DNA of 64,000 nt from Rhizobium sp. ASV8 (GTDB lineage: Bacteria > Pseudomonadota > Alphaproteobacteria > Rhizobiales > Rhizobiaceae). The translations under genes were made by a program, and so were the position numbers. Positions within the stretch are counted from its first letter, which is position 1. Each line of letters starts with the position of its first letter. Under the pieces are notes generated by a model, which saw only the letters and a list, made by a program, of their open reading frames with translations, was not told the origin of the DNA and searched no databases. Shown piece after piece: positions 56,451 through 64,000 of the stretch. The stretch covers positions 1 through 64,000 of the forward strand of contig NZ_JAELUG010000012.1 in the NCBI RefSeq assembly GCF_016429255.1. Direction: 5' to 3'.

Positions 56451-57974
56451 TCAGTTCTTGACCTGAACGTTCCAGAAATATGGCCAGGGCGACGGGTTGA
56501 AGCCACCGAGTTTCGGCGACGCCGCCGAAAGGGCGCTGAAATCACCAATCTTGACGACGGGTGCCTGTTCGAAGATCAGCTTCTGCAAGTCGGCCCACAA
56601 TTTCACCCGTTCGTCCTGCGAGGTCGCGCGATTAAAGGCATCGAGCGCCTTTTCCTTCTCCGGCGTATCCCACCAGCCGCCGGCGGTCTTGGACAGGATG
56701 AAGTTCAGTGCCGGTTCCGGCAGGAAGGGGCTGTGGGTAATGAACACATCCCACAATTCCGGCTTCTTGTTGCGCTGGATCATGGTCGCCCAGTCGCTGA
56801 CCTGAAGGTCGACCTTGAAACCGGCCTGTTCCAGATACATCTGCGCGACCTGCGCCATTTTGTAATGAAACTCGTACTGGCGGCTGGTCAGGATGCGCAG
56901 CGGCGTGCCGTCGTAGCCGGCTTCGTCCAGAAGCGCTTTGGCCTTTTCCGGGTCGGCAAGATTGTAATTCTCGGTGCCGATATCCGTGTGCCAGATATAG
57001 TTCTTCGGATACATGGCTGCCTCGACGGCATAGAATTTCGGGTCGCCGAAACCTGCCGCCAGCATGTCGGCCTCACTCAGCGCCATCTGCACGGCCTTGC
57101 GGATCTTCGGGTTCTTGAGCGGGCCTTCCTTGTTGTTCATGACGAAGATCGGCCAGCCGAAATGATCGAGCAGGACCGGCTTGTCCGCACCCTGTTCCAG
57201 GCGCTGATAGGATTCCACCGGCAGAGAGTCGACATAGTCGTACTGGCCGGAAATTGCGGCCTCGACCCGTGTGTTGGCATCGGGGAGCGGCGCGAAGCGG
57301 ATTTCGTTCGCCTCGGCGATGCGTGCGCCGCCGAAACCATCCGCCTTTTCTGTGCGGGACTTGTAATCGTCGAAACGCACGAGCTGGATATATTGATCCG
57401 GCTTGTGCTCCTTGAGCTTGTAGGGGCCCGTGCCGATCACTTCCTTCAGCGGCATTGCCAGCGCATCGGTCGGCATGATCACGGCGGCGGAATTGTTGAA
57501 GGCGAGAAGCGAAAGGAGCGGCGCATAGGGTTGGGTGAGGGTGATCGTCACCGTATCGTCAGCGGTCTTGGCGACCGATTTGATATAGACGGCCGTTTGC
57601 TTGCCGCGCGAGGCGACGTCCAGCCAGCGCTTAAGCGAGGCGACGACGTCGTCCGCAGTCATCTCGCGTCCGTTGTGAAACTTGATGCCCTGACGCAGTT
57701 TGATCGCATAGACCGTGCCGTCCTCGCTCACCTCGGGCATGGATTGCGCCAGAAGCGGCGTGACGTTCCATTTGCTGTCGAAGGTGAACAGCGTTTCGAA
57801 AATGTGCTGCGAGATCATGCCGACCAGATCCGTTGCACTCACCATCGGGTCGAGCGAGGCCGGTTCACCGATGGTCGCGACATTGATCACCCCGCCTTGT
57901 TGCTGTGCGAGAGCGGCAGGCGCTGAAAAGGCCAGAAGCGAGGTTGTGACATAGGCAAGTTTCAGGAAATTCAT
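56451..57974 (-). CDS. ABC peptide-type substrate-binding protein (family 5)
   Basis: The 507-residue product has a signal peptide (about 1-23, FSAPAALAQQ) and the DppA/OppA solute-binding fold, with LDPMVSATDLVGMISQHIFE at the N-terminus and KLRQGIKFHNGREMTADDVV as the family signature. ATG 57974 follows GGGAGGAG. It lies 70 bases upstream of the D-aminopeptidase-like gene, so capture of D-residue-containing peptides is inferred. No permease or ATPase genes are adjacent, so it must use a transporter encoded elsewhere. Confidence 0.88.
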   Translation of the reverse strand: MNFLKLAYVTTSLLAFSAPAALAQQQGGVINVATIGEPASLDPMVSATDLVGMISQHIFETLFTFDSKWNVTPLLAQSMPEVSEDGTVYAIKLRQGIKFHNGREMTADDVVASLKRWLDVASRGKQTAVYIKSVAKTADDTVTITLTQPYAPLLSLLAFNNSAAVIMPTDALAMPLKEVIGTGPYKLKEHKPDQYIQLVRFDDYKSRTEKADGFGGARIAEANEIRFAPLPDANTRVEAAISGQYDYVDSLPVESYQRLEQGADKPVLLDHFGWPIFVMNNKEGPLKNPKIRKAVQMALSEADMLAAGFGDPKFYAVEAAMYPKNYIWHTDIGTENYNLADPEKAKALLDEAGYDGTPLRILTSRQYEFHYKMAQVAQMYLEQAGFKVDLQVSDWATMIQRNKKPELWDVFITHSPFLPEPALNFILSKTAGGWWDTPEKEKALDAFNRATSQDERVKLWADLQKLIFEQAPVVKIGDFSALSAASPKLGGFNPSPWPYFWNVQVKN

Positions 57975-58577
57975 GGTGTTCTCCTCCCGAGAAATACCAT
58001 TATTATGGAATAATAGTTATAATTCGAGAATACTGAAGCGAACTACGGCAAGTCAATAGACGTGGAGCACAACAAAAGCCGGGTGGTATAAAATTTCCGA
58101 ATTGGCGAATTTGCTCCCGGTGCCGGGAGCTGAAACGGAGGACTGACGCCTACGTCACCCTGTCCGGGTAATCTTCACGAACCTGGGTGGGTTCAAGGAT
58201 TGGGCGCGACCCTCGAACGAACCCCACGCGGCCCTCATCCACCCGGATTGAGACCGTCTTCGGCCTTTGGGTCGGGCGACATGATTTTTGTGCACCATGC
58301 CAACGCTATCGCGGCCGGCTCTCAATACGAGGCCGATACTGAGTGCTTCTGAAAGATGACGCGAAACGCCGTAGGGGTTTTCATTGCAGCTGCATCAGGA
58401 CAGAACGCGAGCAATGATGTTCGGTCGCTTTGCTGCGCTCACGCGCTAGAAGGCAATCTTGTAAAGCGAGAGAGGTTCAATGATCGTAGCCGAGGGAATG
58501 ATGCTAACCGGTTTGGCTGGACGATCGTCATTGGCCAAACCGGCCGCAGCCGATGGAGTACCGCGTTGGGTGGAGGC
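57975..58577. other. Promoter region of the peptide-binding protein gene
   Basis: About 600 bases without a supported gene. Just upstream of the binding-protein gene lies TATTAT-GGA-ATAATA (58001-58015) in AT-rich DNA, a candidate operator or promoter element. An open frame on the plus strand at 58356-58691 overlaps the VOC gene and is not convincing. Confidence 0.45.
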
Positions 58578-58940
58578 TTACCAGGCGTCGGGCTCACGAA
58601 CCATATGGATTATGTTTGCCGAGTTGGTGATCCATCCGCCCCTGAAGCCGTCAGCAAGTGGTTCGATTTGATCGCACCTCGTCACGCCTGATTTTGAGAG
58701 ATGTTCGGCGGCAGCATCAAAGTTGTCAGTAAACAGCTCCAGCCAGACTTCAGCCTGGCTCATTCTGGGTTCCGCAGCGATCCAGAGTTTGTTTGGACCA
58801 AGCTCGAAACCAATATCCGGTGCCTTATCGGTAATGGGAACGAGCCCAATGGTGTCCCGATAAAAAGCTACCGTCGCCTCGTATTGATGAGGCGGCACCT
58901 TGATCGCGATATCGATGCCTCCATAAAGCTTTGCAGCCAA
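58578..58940 (-). CDS. VOC/glyoxalase-superfamily protein
   Basis: The 120-residue product is one vicinal-oxygen-chelate domain with VAFYRDTIGLVPI, WLELFTDNFDAAAEHL and a late NIIHMVRE. These small metalloproteins act as isomerases, dioxygenases or resistance proteins. The start is TTG 58940, eight bases after AGGAG. It lies 26 bases after the AHSA1-family gene and is probably in its operon. Confidence 0.8.
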   Translation of the reverse strand: MAAKLYGGIDIAIKVPPHQYEATVAFYRDTIGLVPITDKAPDIGFELGPNKLWIAAEPRMSQAEVWLELFTDNFDAAAEHLSKSGVTRCDQIEPLADGFRGGWITNSANIIHMVREPDAW

Positions 58941-58966
58941 TGCCTTTCTCCTTTTCCTGTCTGGTT

Positions 58967-59449
58967 CTAATCTCGGGGTCGCGCGGGCACGCCCTTCATT
59001 TCGCTGGTGTAATATCCCTCACGCAGATTGATGCCGTATTCCGCGAATGCCTTCAGGCAACACAGCATCTGGGTCCAACCTTCGCAGTTGATGTAGCTCT
59101 GCTTCAGTCCTGCATCCTCTGTGCGCCAAATGCCCTCGCGGATCGTCACCATCGTGGCGCAATCGTCCAAAGGCTCGAAACGCATCTCGATCTTGGTTTG
59201 GTAGTCCGCTTCAGCCCGCGCCGAGTTTGCACTCCAGCGTAATAGGATCCTTCGATCCTTCTCGATTGTTTCGACCTCGACGGGGACATTGCCCCACCAG
59301 ATCACCGTGGTCCCCTCGATGAGCGGCGCGCTCGACCCACCGCCGGTTGTCACAAAGTAGCCGGAGAGTTTTGTCGGGTTGACGACCGCATCGAAGACCT
59401 CAGGCACCGGCCGACCAATGCGTGCATTGACACTAAATTCGTAGGCCAT
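58967..59449 (-). CDS. SRPBCC/AHSA1-family protein
   Basis: The 160-residue product is a START-like AHSA1/CalC domain, with VPEVFDAVVNPTKLSGYF, WWGNVPVEVETIEKDRRILL and the final helix WTQMLCCLKAFAEYGINL. ATG 59449 follows a G-rich ribosome site. Proteins of this type paired with an ArsR regulator are common in soil bacteria and bind or detoxify hydrophobic molecules. It is divergent from the ArsR-type gene. Confidence 0.85.
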   Translation of the reverse strand: MAYEFSVNARIGRPVPEVFDAVVNPTKLSGYFVTTGGGSSAPLIEGTTVIWWGNVPVEVETIEKDRRILLRWSANSARAEADYQTKIEMRFEPLDDCATMVTIREGIWRTEDAGLKQSYINCEGWTQMLCCLKAFAEYGINLREGYYTSEMKGVPARPRD

Positions 59450-59482
59450 CCCATCCCCCCAATGCTTGAATGTCGGCAAAAT

Positions 59483-59502
59483 ATGTTATAAAAATATAAC
59501 AT
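59483..59502. promoter_or_regulatory. Operator palindrome ATGTTATA-AAAA-TATAACAT
   Basis: A perfect twenty-base palindrome lies between the divergent AHSA1-family and ArsR-type genes. Its last two bases are the first two of the ArsR start codon, so repressor binding would cover the translation start. It suits an ArsR-family autorepressor controlling both directions. Confidence 0.7.
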
Positions 59503-59821
59503 GTCAAGTGAACCAAATGGCGATCTCGTTTTCAAGGCTCTGGCTCATCCGTTCCGGCGAAGATTGCTGGATCAAATCAGGGACGAGCCGAAAACAACCG
59601 GCAACCTATGCGAGGCGCATCCGGGCGTGGACCGCTGCACGGTGATGCAGCACTTGAGGATATTGGAGGAGGCCGGCCTGGTCATCGCCAAACGGGAGGG
59701 GCGTGAACGGTGGAACCATCTCAACGCTTTGCCCATCAAGGCGATCTCGGACCGCTGGATCAGTCAATATGCCAACCATGCACTGAGCGTGTTGGAGATG
59801 CTGAGCAATGATCTTGCATGA
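59501..59821 (+). CDS. ArsR-family winged-helix repressor
   Basis: The 106-residue protein is a single winged helix: VFKALAHPFRRRLLDQI, then DRCTVMQHLRILEEAGLVIA and the wing KREGRERWNHL. No metal-binding cysteine cluster is present, so it is of the non-metal type often paired with AHSA1/SRPBCC proteins. ATG 59501 has no ribosome site because the palindromic operator occupies the preceding bases. The mRNA may be leaderless. Confidence 0.88.
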   Translation: MSSEPNGDLVFKALAHPFRRRLLDQIRDEPKTTGNLCEAHPGVDRCTVMQHLRILEEAGLVIAKREGRERWNHLNALPIKAISDRWISQYANHALSVLEMLSNDLA

Positions 59822-60019
59822 ATTCGGACGCGCTTCGCGTGTCTCCGAATTTGCCAATTCAGGCTCTCACAAGCTGCTTCGCCAAAGACTTGTCCTGAAG
59901 CCGACCGATGCGGCTTCTCCCTGGTTTCTGGTCGACCGCAAACGATCATATCGGCTAAACGCCAGTATCGATTGAGTTCGGCCAATATTCCCAACGGGCG
60001 GGAAACCTTGACATGAGGT

Positions 60020-60703
60020 TCATCGACCTGGGATGGCGGCACGCATTTCGATGAATTTGAATACCCGCCCGAGGACCGCGCCCATCAACAAGTAGATTGT
60101 TCCGGCTATGAGGAAGGTTTCAAACGGAGCATAGCTGCGCGCGACGAAGACGCGGGCCGCACCCGTCATTTCCATGACAGTGACAGCGCTTGCGAGCGTG
60201 GAACCCTTCATGACCAGGACGAGTTCATTGCCGATGGGTGGAAGGATTGCCCGGTAGGCCTGCGGAAGAAGGATCTTGAGCAGAAGCACGCCTCGATGCA
60301 GCCCAAGGGCGCTTCCGGCTTCGGACTGCCCCTGCGGGATCTGACGGATCGCGCCCGCAAGCAGCTCGGCTGAATAGGCGGCAGAGTTGAGGCCGATTGC
60401 GAGGATCGCGCAATAGATCGGGCTTCGAAGAACCGGCCAGAGGAAACTATGGCGCACAGCCTCAATCTGTCCCAGCCCGTAATACACAATGAAGAGCTGG
60501 ACGAGCAGCGGGCTTCCTCTGATCAGGAACGTGTAGGTGGAGACGGTAAATCGCAGCAGCCGGCTTGCGGATGTGAGCGCGAGCGCAAGAGGCAGAGCCA
60601 GAATTTGACCCACCACGAAGCTCACGATCGTAATGAGGACGGTAAGAGCGAACCCGTTCTTGACGGCCAGGAATGCGGGTGCGAAGAGCTCGAGCGACAA
60701 CAT
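60020..60703 (-). CDS. ABC transporter permease, polar amino acid type
   Basis: The 227-residue permease has five to six membrane helices and the EAA loop (SEAGSALGLHRGVLLLKILL). It starts four bases after the stop of a second, similar permease gene and is the last gene of the minus-strand operon, so the two form a HisQM-type heterodimer. No ATPase gene follows before the ArsR gene. Confidence 0.9.
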   Translation of the reverse strand: MLSLELFAPAFLAVKNGFALTVLITIVSFVVGQILALPLALALTSASRLLRFTVSTYTFLIRGSPLLVQLFIVYYGLGQIEAVRHSFLWPVLRSPIYCAILAIGLNSAAYSAELLAGAIRQIPQGQSEAGSALGLHRGVLLLKILLPQAYRAILPPIGNELVLVMKGSTLASAVTVMEMTGAARVFVARSYAPFETFLIAGTIYLLMGAVLGRVFKFIEMRAAIPGR

Positions 60704-60707
60704 GGCG

Positions 60708-61379
60708 TTACCTCAGATGCGGGGTCAGGCGGGATTCGTACATTTTCAGAAGAAGCGTCGAGACAGCCGTGATCAGCACGTAGAGGGCGGCGGCGGCGAG
60801 ATAGAAAGCGAGCGGCTGATGGGTGGCACCCGCTGCCACGACAGATTTCCGCATGAGTTCCTCGAGCCCGACGACGGAGACAAGAGCGCTCTCCTTCAGG
60901 ATGACCAGCCACTGATTTCCAAGCCCCGGAAGGGCCCGTGCCATCATCTGGGGCATGACGACGAGGCGAAAGGCGCGCGCCCGGCGCAATCCCAGGGAAA
61001 GAGCTGCCTCCCATTGGCCGGCAACCACGCTTAGGAGCGCGCCTCGTAGGATCTCCGTCAGGTAGGCTGCCGCGACGATGGAAAGGGAGGCAATGCCGGC
61101 GCTCAACCCGTCGACCTCGACATATTGGCCGGCCAATTTCGTAAGCAGCACGGTGCCGCCGTAGAATATGAGGAATATGACGAGCAGTTCGGGAAGGCCC
61201 CGAATGAGCCCGATATAGCCCATGATGACACGGCGAATTGCGGGAGGTCCGTAGACCGTAAGCGGCGCAAGGATTGCGGCGATGATAAAGCCGATGATGA
61301 AGCTTCCGACCGCTACCGCAAGGGTCATCAGGAGTCCCTGCATCAGTTGGCCTTGATATTGCTGGACCGCGTCAAGCAT
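60708..61379 (-). CDS. ABC transporter permease, polar amino acid type
   Basis: The 223-residue permease begins at ATG 61379, overlapping the end of the M20 peptidase gene by eight bases (ATGCTTGA junction). It has the family EAA loop (WEAALSLGLRRARAFRLVVM) and paired arrangement with the permease gene after it. An upstream extension of the frame has no membrane anchor and is not used. Confidence 0.9.
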   Translation of the reverse strand: MLDAVQQYQGQLMQGLLMTLAVAVGSFIIGFIIAAILAPLTVYGPPAIRRVIMGYIGLIRGLPELLVIFLIFYGGTVLLTKLAGQYVEVDGLSAGIASLSIVAAAYLTEILRGALLSVVAGQWEAALSLGLRRARAFRLVVMPQMMARALPGLGNQWLVILKESALVSVVGLEELMRKSVVAAGATHQPLAFYLAAAALYVLITAVSTLLLKMYESRLTPHLR

Positions 61380-62742
61380 GCAGGCTCTCCGGTGCTCTGT
61401 CTTCGGCAGCATCGGCAAGCAGAGTGAAGAAATCAGCGGCAAAGCCGATCATCTTCGCAAACTGCGCAGTCAGGATATTCTCGTCGGGAGAATGAAGCAT
61501 GGCACCGTGGTGGGTGAGGCCTGCACCAAACAGCGTCGCGCCGAACTTGTGCACGAATGGGTGGGCAAGTCCCGATGCTGCGGAACTGGGTTGAATGATT
61601 GCCGGGCGCTCGAACCATTTCTCAAGAAGCGCTGCGCCCATTTCGACGACAGAGTGCGTCGGATCGCTTCTGACGCCGAGCACCTCCGCATCGAGGATGG
61701 TCAGCTCGATATCCTCGAAATGGTGCTGGTCCAAGTGCTTGCGGAGCAGTTCGGCAATGCGCAGCGGGTGTTGCCCCGGCGCCAGACGGAAGTCGAGCTT
61801 CACCTGACCTGCGCAAGGCAAGACGGTTTTCGCGCCTTGCCCGCCATAACCGCCGTGGAAGCCGTTAACGTTGAGACAGGGCTCGAAGTTGAGATGCGCG
61901 TAGAAATTCTCTGGCCCCACGCCGCCAAGAAGGCGTTGGCCACCGGTCTCGGCCTGAAGATCGGCCAACGGGAACGGGGGTACTGCCGTAAGCTCCTTGC
62001 TGCGCCCGTCCGGCTCGATGATATCGTCGTAAAATCCGTCGATCAGAATTCGTCCGGAGGCGTCACGCAGGGAGGACACCGCCGCGGCAAGTCGCCAGAG
62101 CGGGTTGTCGAATATCGCGCCAAGGCTGGAATGCAGGTCCGCCCGGGCCGTGCGGCACTGAAGTTCGACTGCAAGTATGCCTTTGAAGCCCATCAGGATG
62201 ATCGGTCGTCCCGACTTGTCGACCTCGCCATATTCCCACCAGCAGATATCTGCCTTTGTATCTGAAAACCTGTTTTCGAGAAAACGCGTGAGCGACGGGC
62301 TGCCGATCTCCTCTTCGCCTTCGACGATCCATATCAGCTTGAACGGCAGGGCTTCAGGCCGATCCGCGCGGAACGCGCGCCATCCTGCCAGGCGACTGAC
62401 AAATTCGCCCTTGTCGTCAGCCGCACCGCGGCCATAGAGACGACCGTCACGCTCGGAAAGCGCAAATGGCGGGTCGGTCCATAGATCGGTCGGATCCTCG
62501 GGCTGGACGTCATAGTGATTGTAGATGAGCAGCGTGAAGGGACCGTCGCCTGTCTCGCCAACCACGAAGGGTCCGACGTCTCCAGGATGCTGCTCGGTCA
62601 GGAAGCCGGCATCCTTGAGCAGGCTTTCGACCTTGTCGGCGCAGGCCGCAAGACCTTCCGCCCGCGCGCTCACCGATGGAATGGCGACGAGGGTGGTGAG
62701 ATCATCCTTTGCGGCGGTCAGGATTTCGGGACGTATTTGCAT
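61372..62742 (-). CDS. M20-family metallopeptidase
   Basis: The 456-residue enzyme has the dizinc site of M20 peptidases: LIYNHYDVQPEDP with His and Asp, GRGAADDKGE with the bridging Asp, EGEEEIGSP with the Glu pair, and a late GAGLTHHGAM histidine. A lid/dimerisation domain interrupts the catalytic fold. These enzymes cleave dipeptides, acylated amino acids or carbamoyl compounds. It lies between the binding protein and permease genes, which suggests that the imported compound is a dipeptide or N-acyl amino acid. Confidence 0.9.
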   Translation of the reverse strand: MQIRPEILTAAKDDLTTLVAIPSVSARAEGLAACADKVESLLKDAGFLTEQHPGDVGPFVVGETGDGPFTLLIYNHYDVQPEDPTDLWTDPPFALSERDGRLYGRGAADDKGEFVSRLAGWRAFRADRPEALPFKLIWIVEGEEEIGSPSLTRFLENRFSDTKADICWWEYGEVDKSGRPIILMGFKGILAVELQCRTARADLHSSLGAIFDNPLWRLAAAVSSLRDASGRILIDGFYDDIIEPDGRSKELTAVPPFPLADLQAETGGQRLLGGVGPENFYAHLNFEPCLNVNGFHGGYGGQGAKTVLPCAGQVKLDFRLAPGQHPLRIAELLRKHLDQHHFEDIELTILDAEVLGVRSDPTHSVVEMGAALLEKWFERPAIIQPSSAASGLAHPFVHKFGATLFGAGLTHHGAMLHSPDENILTAQFAKMIGFAADFFTLLADAAEDRAPESLHA

Positions 62743-62787
62743 GGTTCCTCCATGATTGGGAGGCGGCAGGCCGCCTCCCTCAGGACA

Positions 62788-63567
62788 TCACTTCTTCGAT
62801 ACGTCGTAGCCGAACCATTTCTCAGCGATGGTCTTGACCGTTCCGTCCTTGAGCATGGCTTCGACCGCGCCGTCTACCTTGGTCTTGAGCTCGGATTTGC
62901 CCTTCGCCATGGCGACGCCCTGGCCCTTGCCGAATTCGGCGAAGTCCGCGCCGGTCAACAATGGACCTGCATAGACCAGCTTGTCCTTGCCGCGCTCCTT
63001 GACGAGCGGTTCCCATGCGGAGCGCTCCATCAGGCCGGCATCGATGCGGCCGGCAGTAAGATCGTCGGCCACCTGGTCGGGGCGATCGTAGACATGGACG
63101 TCGGCGTCCGGGAAATGCGCGCGGATCACCTGCTCGTGGGTGGTCCCGCTCTGCACGCCGATCGATGCCTTGGCGAGAGCCTTGCTCAGGTCGGCTGCGG
63201 ATTTCGCCGATGCCGCTTCGCTGCCGGGCGCTACCACGATCGCATTCGGCGCATCCGCATAGGCGGCCGAAAAGTCGACTTTTTGCGAGCGCTCGTCGTT
63301 GATCGAGACGCCTGAGATGACGAGATCGAACTTGCCGATCTGCAGCCCTGGCAGAAGACCGTCATAGGCCTGGTTTTGCCAGGCGCAGGTCGCGGCGATG
63401 CGCTTGCAGATCTCGTCGCCGACGTCCTTGTCGAAACCGATGATTTTGCCGCTGCCGTCAACGGATTCCCACGGCGGGTAGTCGGCACTGGTGCCGATGC
63501 GCAATTCGTCCGCGGACGCAATGCTGGCGAGCAGTGCGAGCCCAATTGCAATAGTCATTCGCTTCAT
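62788..63567 (-). CDS. ABC transporter substrate-binding protein, polar amino acid type
   Basis: The 259-residue product has a signal peptide (about 1-20, LLASIASADE) and the family 3 solute-binding fold, with IIGFDKDVGDEICKRI, the LVISGVSINDERSQKVDF signature and the VQSGTTHEQVI segment. ATG 63567 follows AGGGGA. It precedes the M20 and permease genes in the same operon. The two cysteines in ICKRIAATC could form a disulfide, as in arginine/lysine-binding relatives. Confidence 0.9.
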   Translation of the reverse strand: MKRMTIAIGLALLASIASADELRIGTSADYPPWESVDGSGKIIGFDKDVGDEICKRIAATCAWQNQAYDGLLPGLQIGKFDLVISGVSINDERSQKVDFSAAYADAPNAIVVAPGSEAASAKSAADLSKALAKASIGVQSGTTHEQVIRAHFPDADVHVYDRPDQVADDLTAGRIDAGLMERSAWEPLVKERGKDKLVYAGPLLTGADFAEFGKGQGVAMAKGKSELKTKVDGAVEAMLKDGTVKTIAEKWFGYDVSKK

Positions 63568-63646
63568 GAAGATTCCCCTTTTGTTGGAAACGAACAAATC
63601 CCGCGCGCTCAAATCGGCGCGAGGGAATTCTTGATATGGGAGCGGG

Positions 63647-64000
63647 TCACGCCGCTTGGGTGGAGGCCTGCTTGAGGAAGCGGGAGAGGCGGCCAAGCCC
63701 TTCGCGAAGGACTTCTTCGCCATTCGTATAGCCGATGCGAAGATACCCCTCCATGTCCATGGCGCTGCCCGGCGTGAGCATGACGCCTGTCTCCTCGAGG
63801 AGCCGCAAGCAGAATTCTTCCGAGGAAACCGGCAGATCGTATTTGAGAAGGGCCGTGGTTCCGGATTTGGGCTTGACCCATGAAATCAGCGGCTCGGCGT
63901 CGACCCAATCCGACAGGATTGCGAGATTGGTCCGGGTAATCCTGTGGCTGCGCTCAAGGATCTTGTCCTTGTTCTCAAGTGCGATGGCGGCAAAATGGTC
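63647..64000 (-). CDS. PLP-dependent aminotransferase, C-terminal part
   Basis: The last 118 codons of a class I/II aminotransferase enter the window from the right edge. The visible part has the small domain with GTTALLKYDLPVSSEEF, GVMLTPGSAMDMEGYLRIGY and the carboxylate-binding Arg in YLRIGYTN. The catalytic lysine lies outside the window. It is 80 bases ahead of the binding protein gene in the same direction and probably processes the amino acid released by the M20 peptidase. Confidence 0.8.
   Translation of the reverse strand, partial: DHFAAIALENKDKILERSHRITRTNLAILSDWVDAEPLISWVKPKSGTTALLKYDLPVSSEEFCLRLLEETGVMLTPGSAMDMEGYLRIGYTNGEEVLREGLGRLSRFLKQASTQAA

Noticed and set aside
56346..57926. 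Open frame of 526 codons antisense to the peptide-binding protein gene
   Set aside because: The minus-strand gene has a signal peptide, family signature and strong ribosome site; the plus-strand frame has only the mirror of high-GC codon bias.
58356..58691. Plus-strand frame of 111 codons overlapping the VOC gene
   Set aside because: The VOC domain on the other strand is clear, and the plus-strand frame has no domain or ribosome site.

Overview
The window looks like a piece of an accessory replicon or variable chromosomal region of a Rhizobiales alphaproteobacterium (Rhizobium, Agrobacterium or a close relative). Reasons: high GC with rhizobial codon use, many LysR, GntR, AraC and TetR regulators beside ABC transporters and small catabolic operons, an IalB-family protein, an alphaproteobacterial CsgH-type curli chaperone, and IS and pseudogene debris. 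No rRNA, tRNA, CRISPR array or replication origin was seen. This is reading by eye: family calls rest on recognised motifs, not on database searches.

Layout. 1-5.5 kb: two divergent response regulators and an RND efflux pair (adaptor plus pump). 5.6-19.5 kb: a mixed set of a LysR regulator with a PcaD-like hydrolase, a LysE exporter, a chemoreceptor, an esterase, an MgtC protein, a double GNAT protein, an AraC regulator with an MFS pump, a decayed haloperoxidase-like hydrolase and small proteins. 19.9-23.3 kb: an aspartate:alanine antiporter and aspartate 4-decarboxylase pair, a known proton-motive-force module. 24-28 kb: a LysR regulator, an SDR protein without the usual catalytic Tyr/Lys, a GlxA-type regulator divergent from an isochorismatase-fold hydrolase, and an IS6-type transposase remnant.

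29-37.7 kb holds the most striking locus, a curli-like amyloid system. It encodes CsgG, CsgF, a CsgH-like chaperone, two small curlin-repeat proteins and one giant curlin of 978 residues with about 35 repeats; E. coli CsgA has five repeats in about 150 residues. AT-rich leaders, TGTA...TACA palindromes, a strong hairpin just after the giant curlin gene and an unrecognised double winged-helix protein suggest dedicated control. No CsgE or CsgD is visible.

38.4-46.9 kb is a catabolic operon: a NicX-like Fe(II) ring-cleavage dioxygenase, an acyl-CoA-dehydrogenase-fold protein without the catalytic Glu (perhaps a flavin monooxygenase), an SRPBCC-alpha/beta-hydrolase fusion, a TetR regulator, a glutamine-synthetase-like ligase, a flavin reductase fused to a LysR effector domain, and an amino acid permease. 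Together they suggest breakdown of an N-heteroaromatic compound by a route I cannot match to a described one. 47.5-54.3 kb is a second operon: a polar amino acid type ABC importer, a GntR regulator, a BtpA-family protein, an AllA-like protein and a PfkB kinase, followed by an agmatinase-family ureohydrolase.

54.7-64 kb carries, mostly on the minus strand, a D-aminopeptidase-like serine hydrolase with a peptide-binding protein, a VOC/AHSA1 pair divergent from an ArsR-type regulator whose operator overlaps its start codon, and an operon of aminotransferase, binding protein, M20 peptidase and two ABC permeases with no ATPase gene in view.
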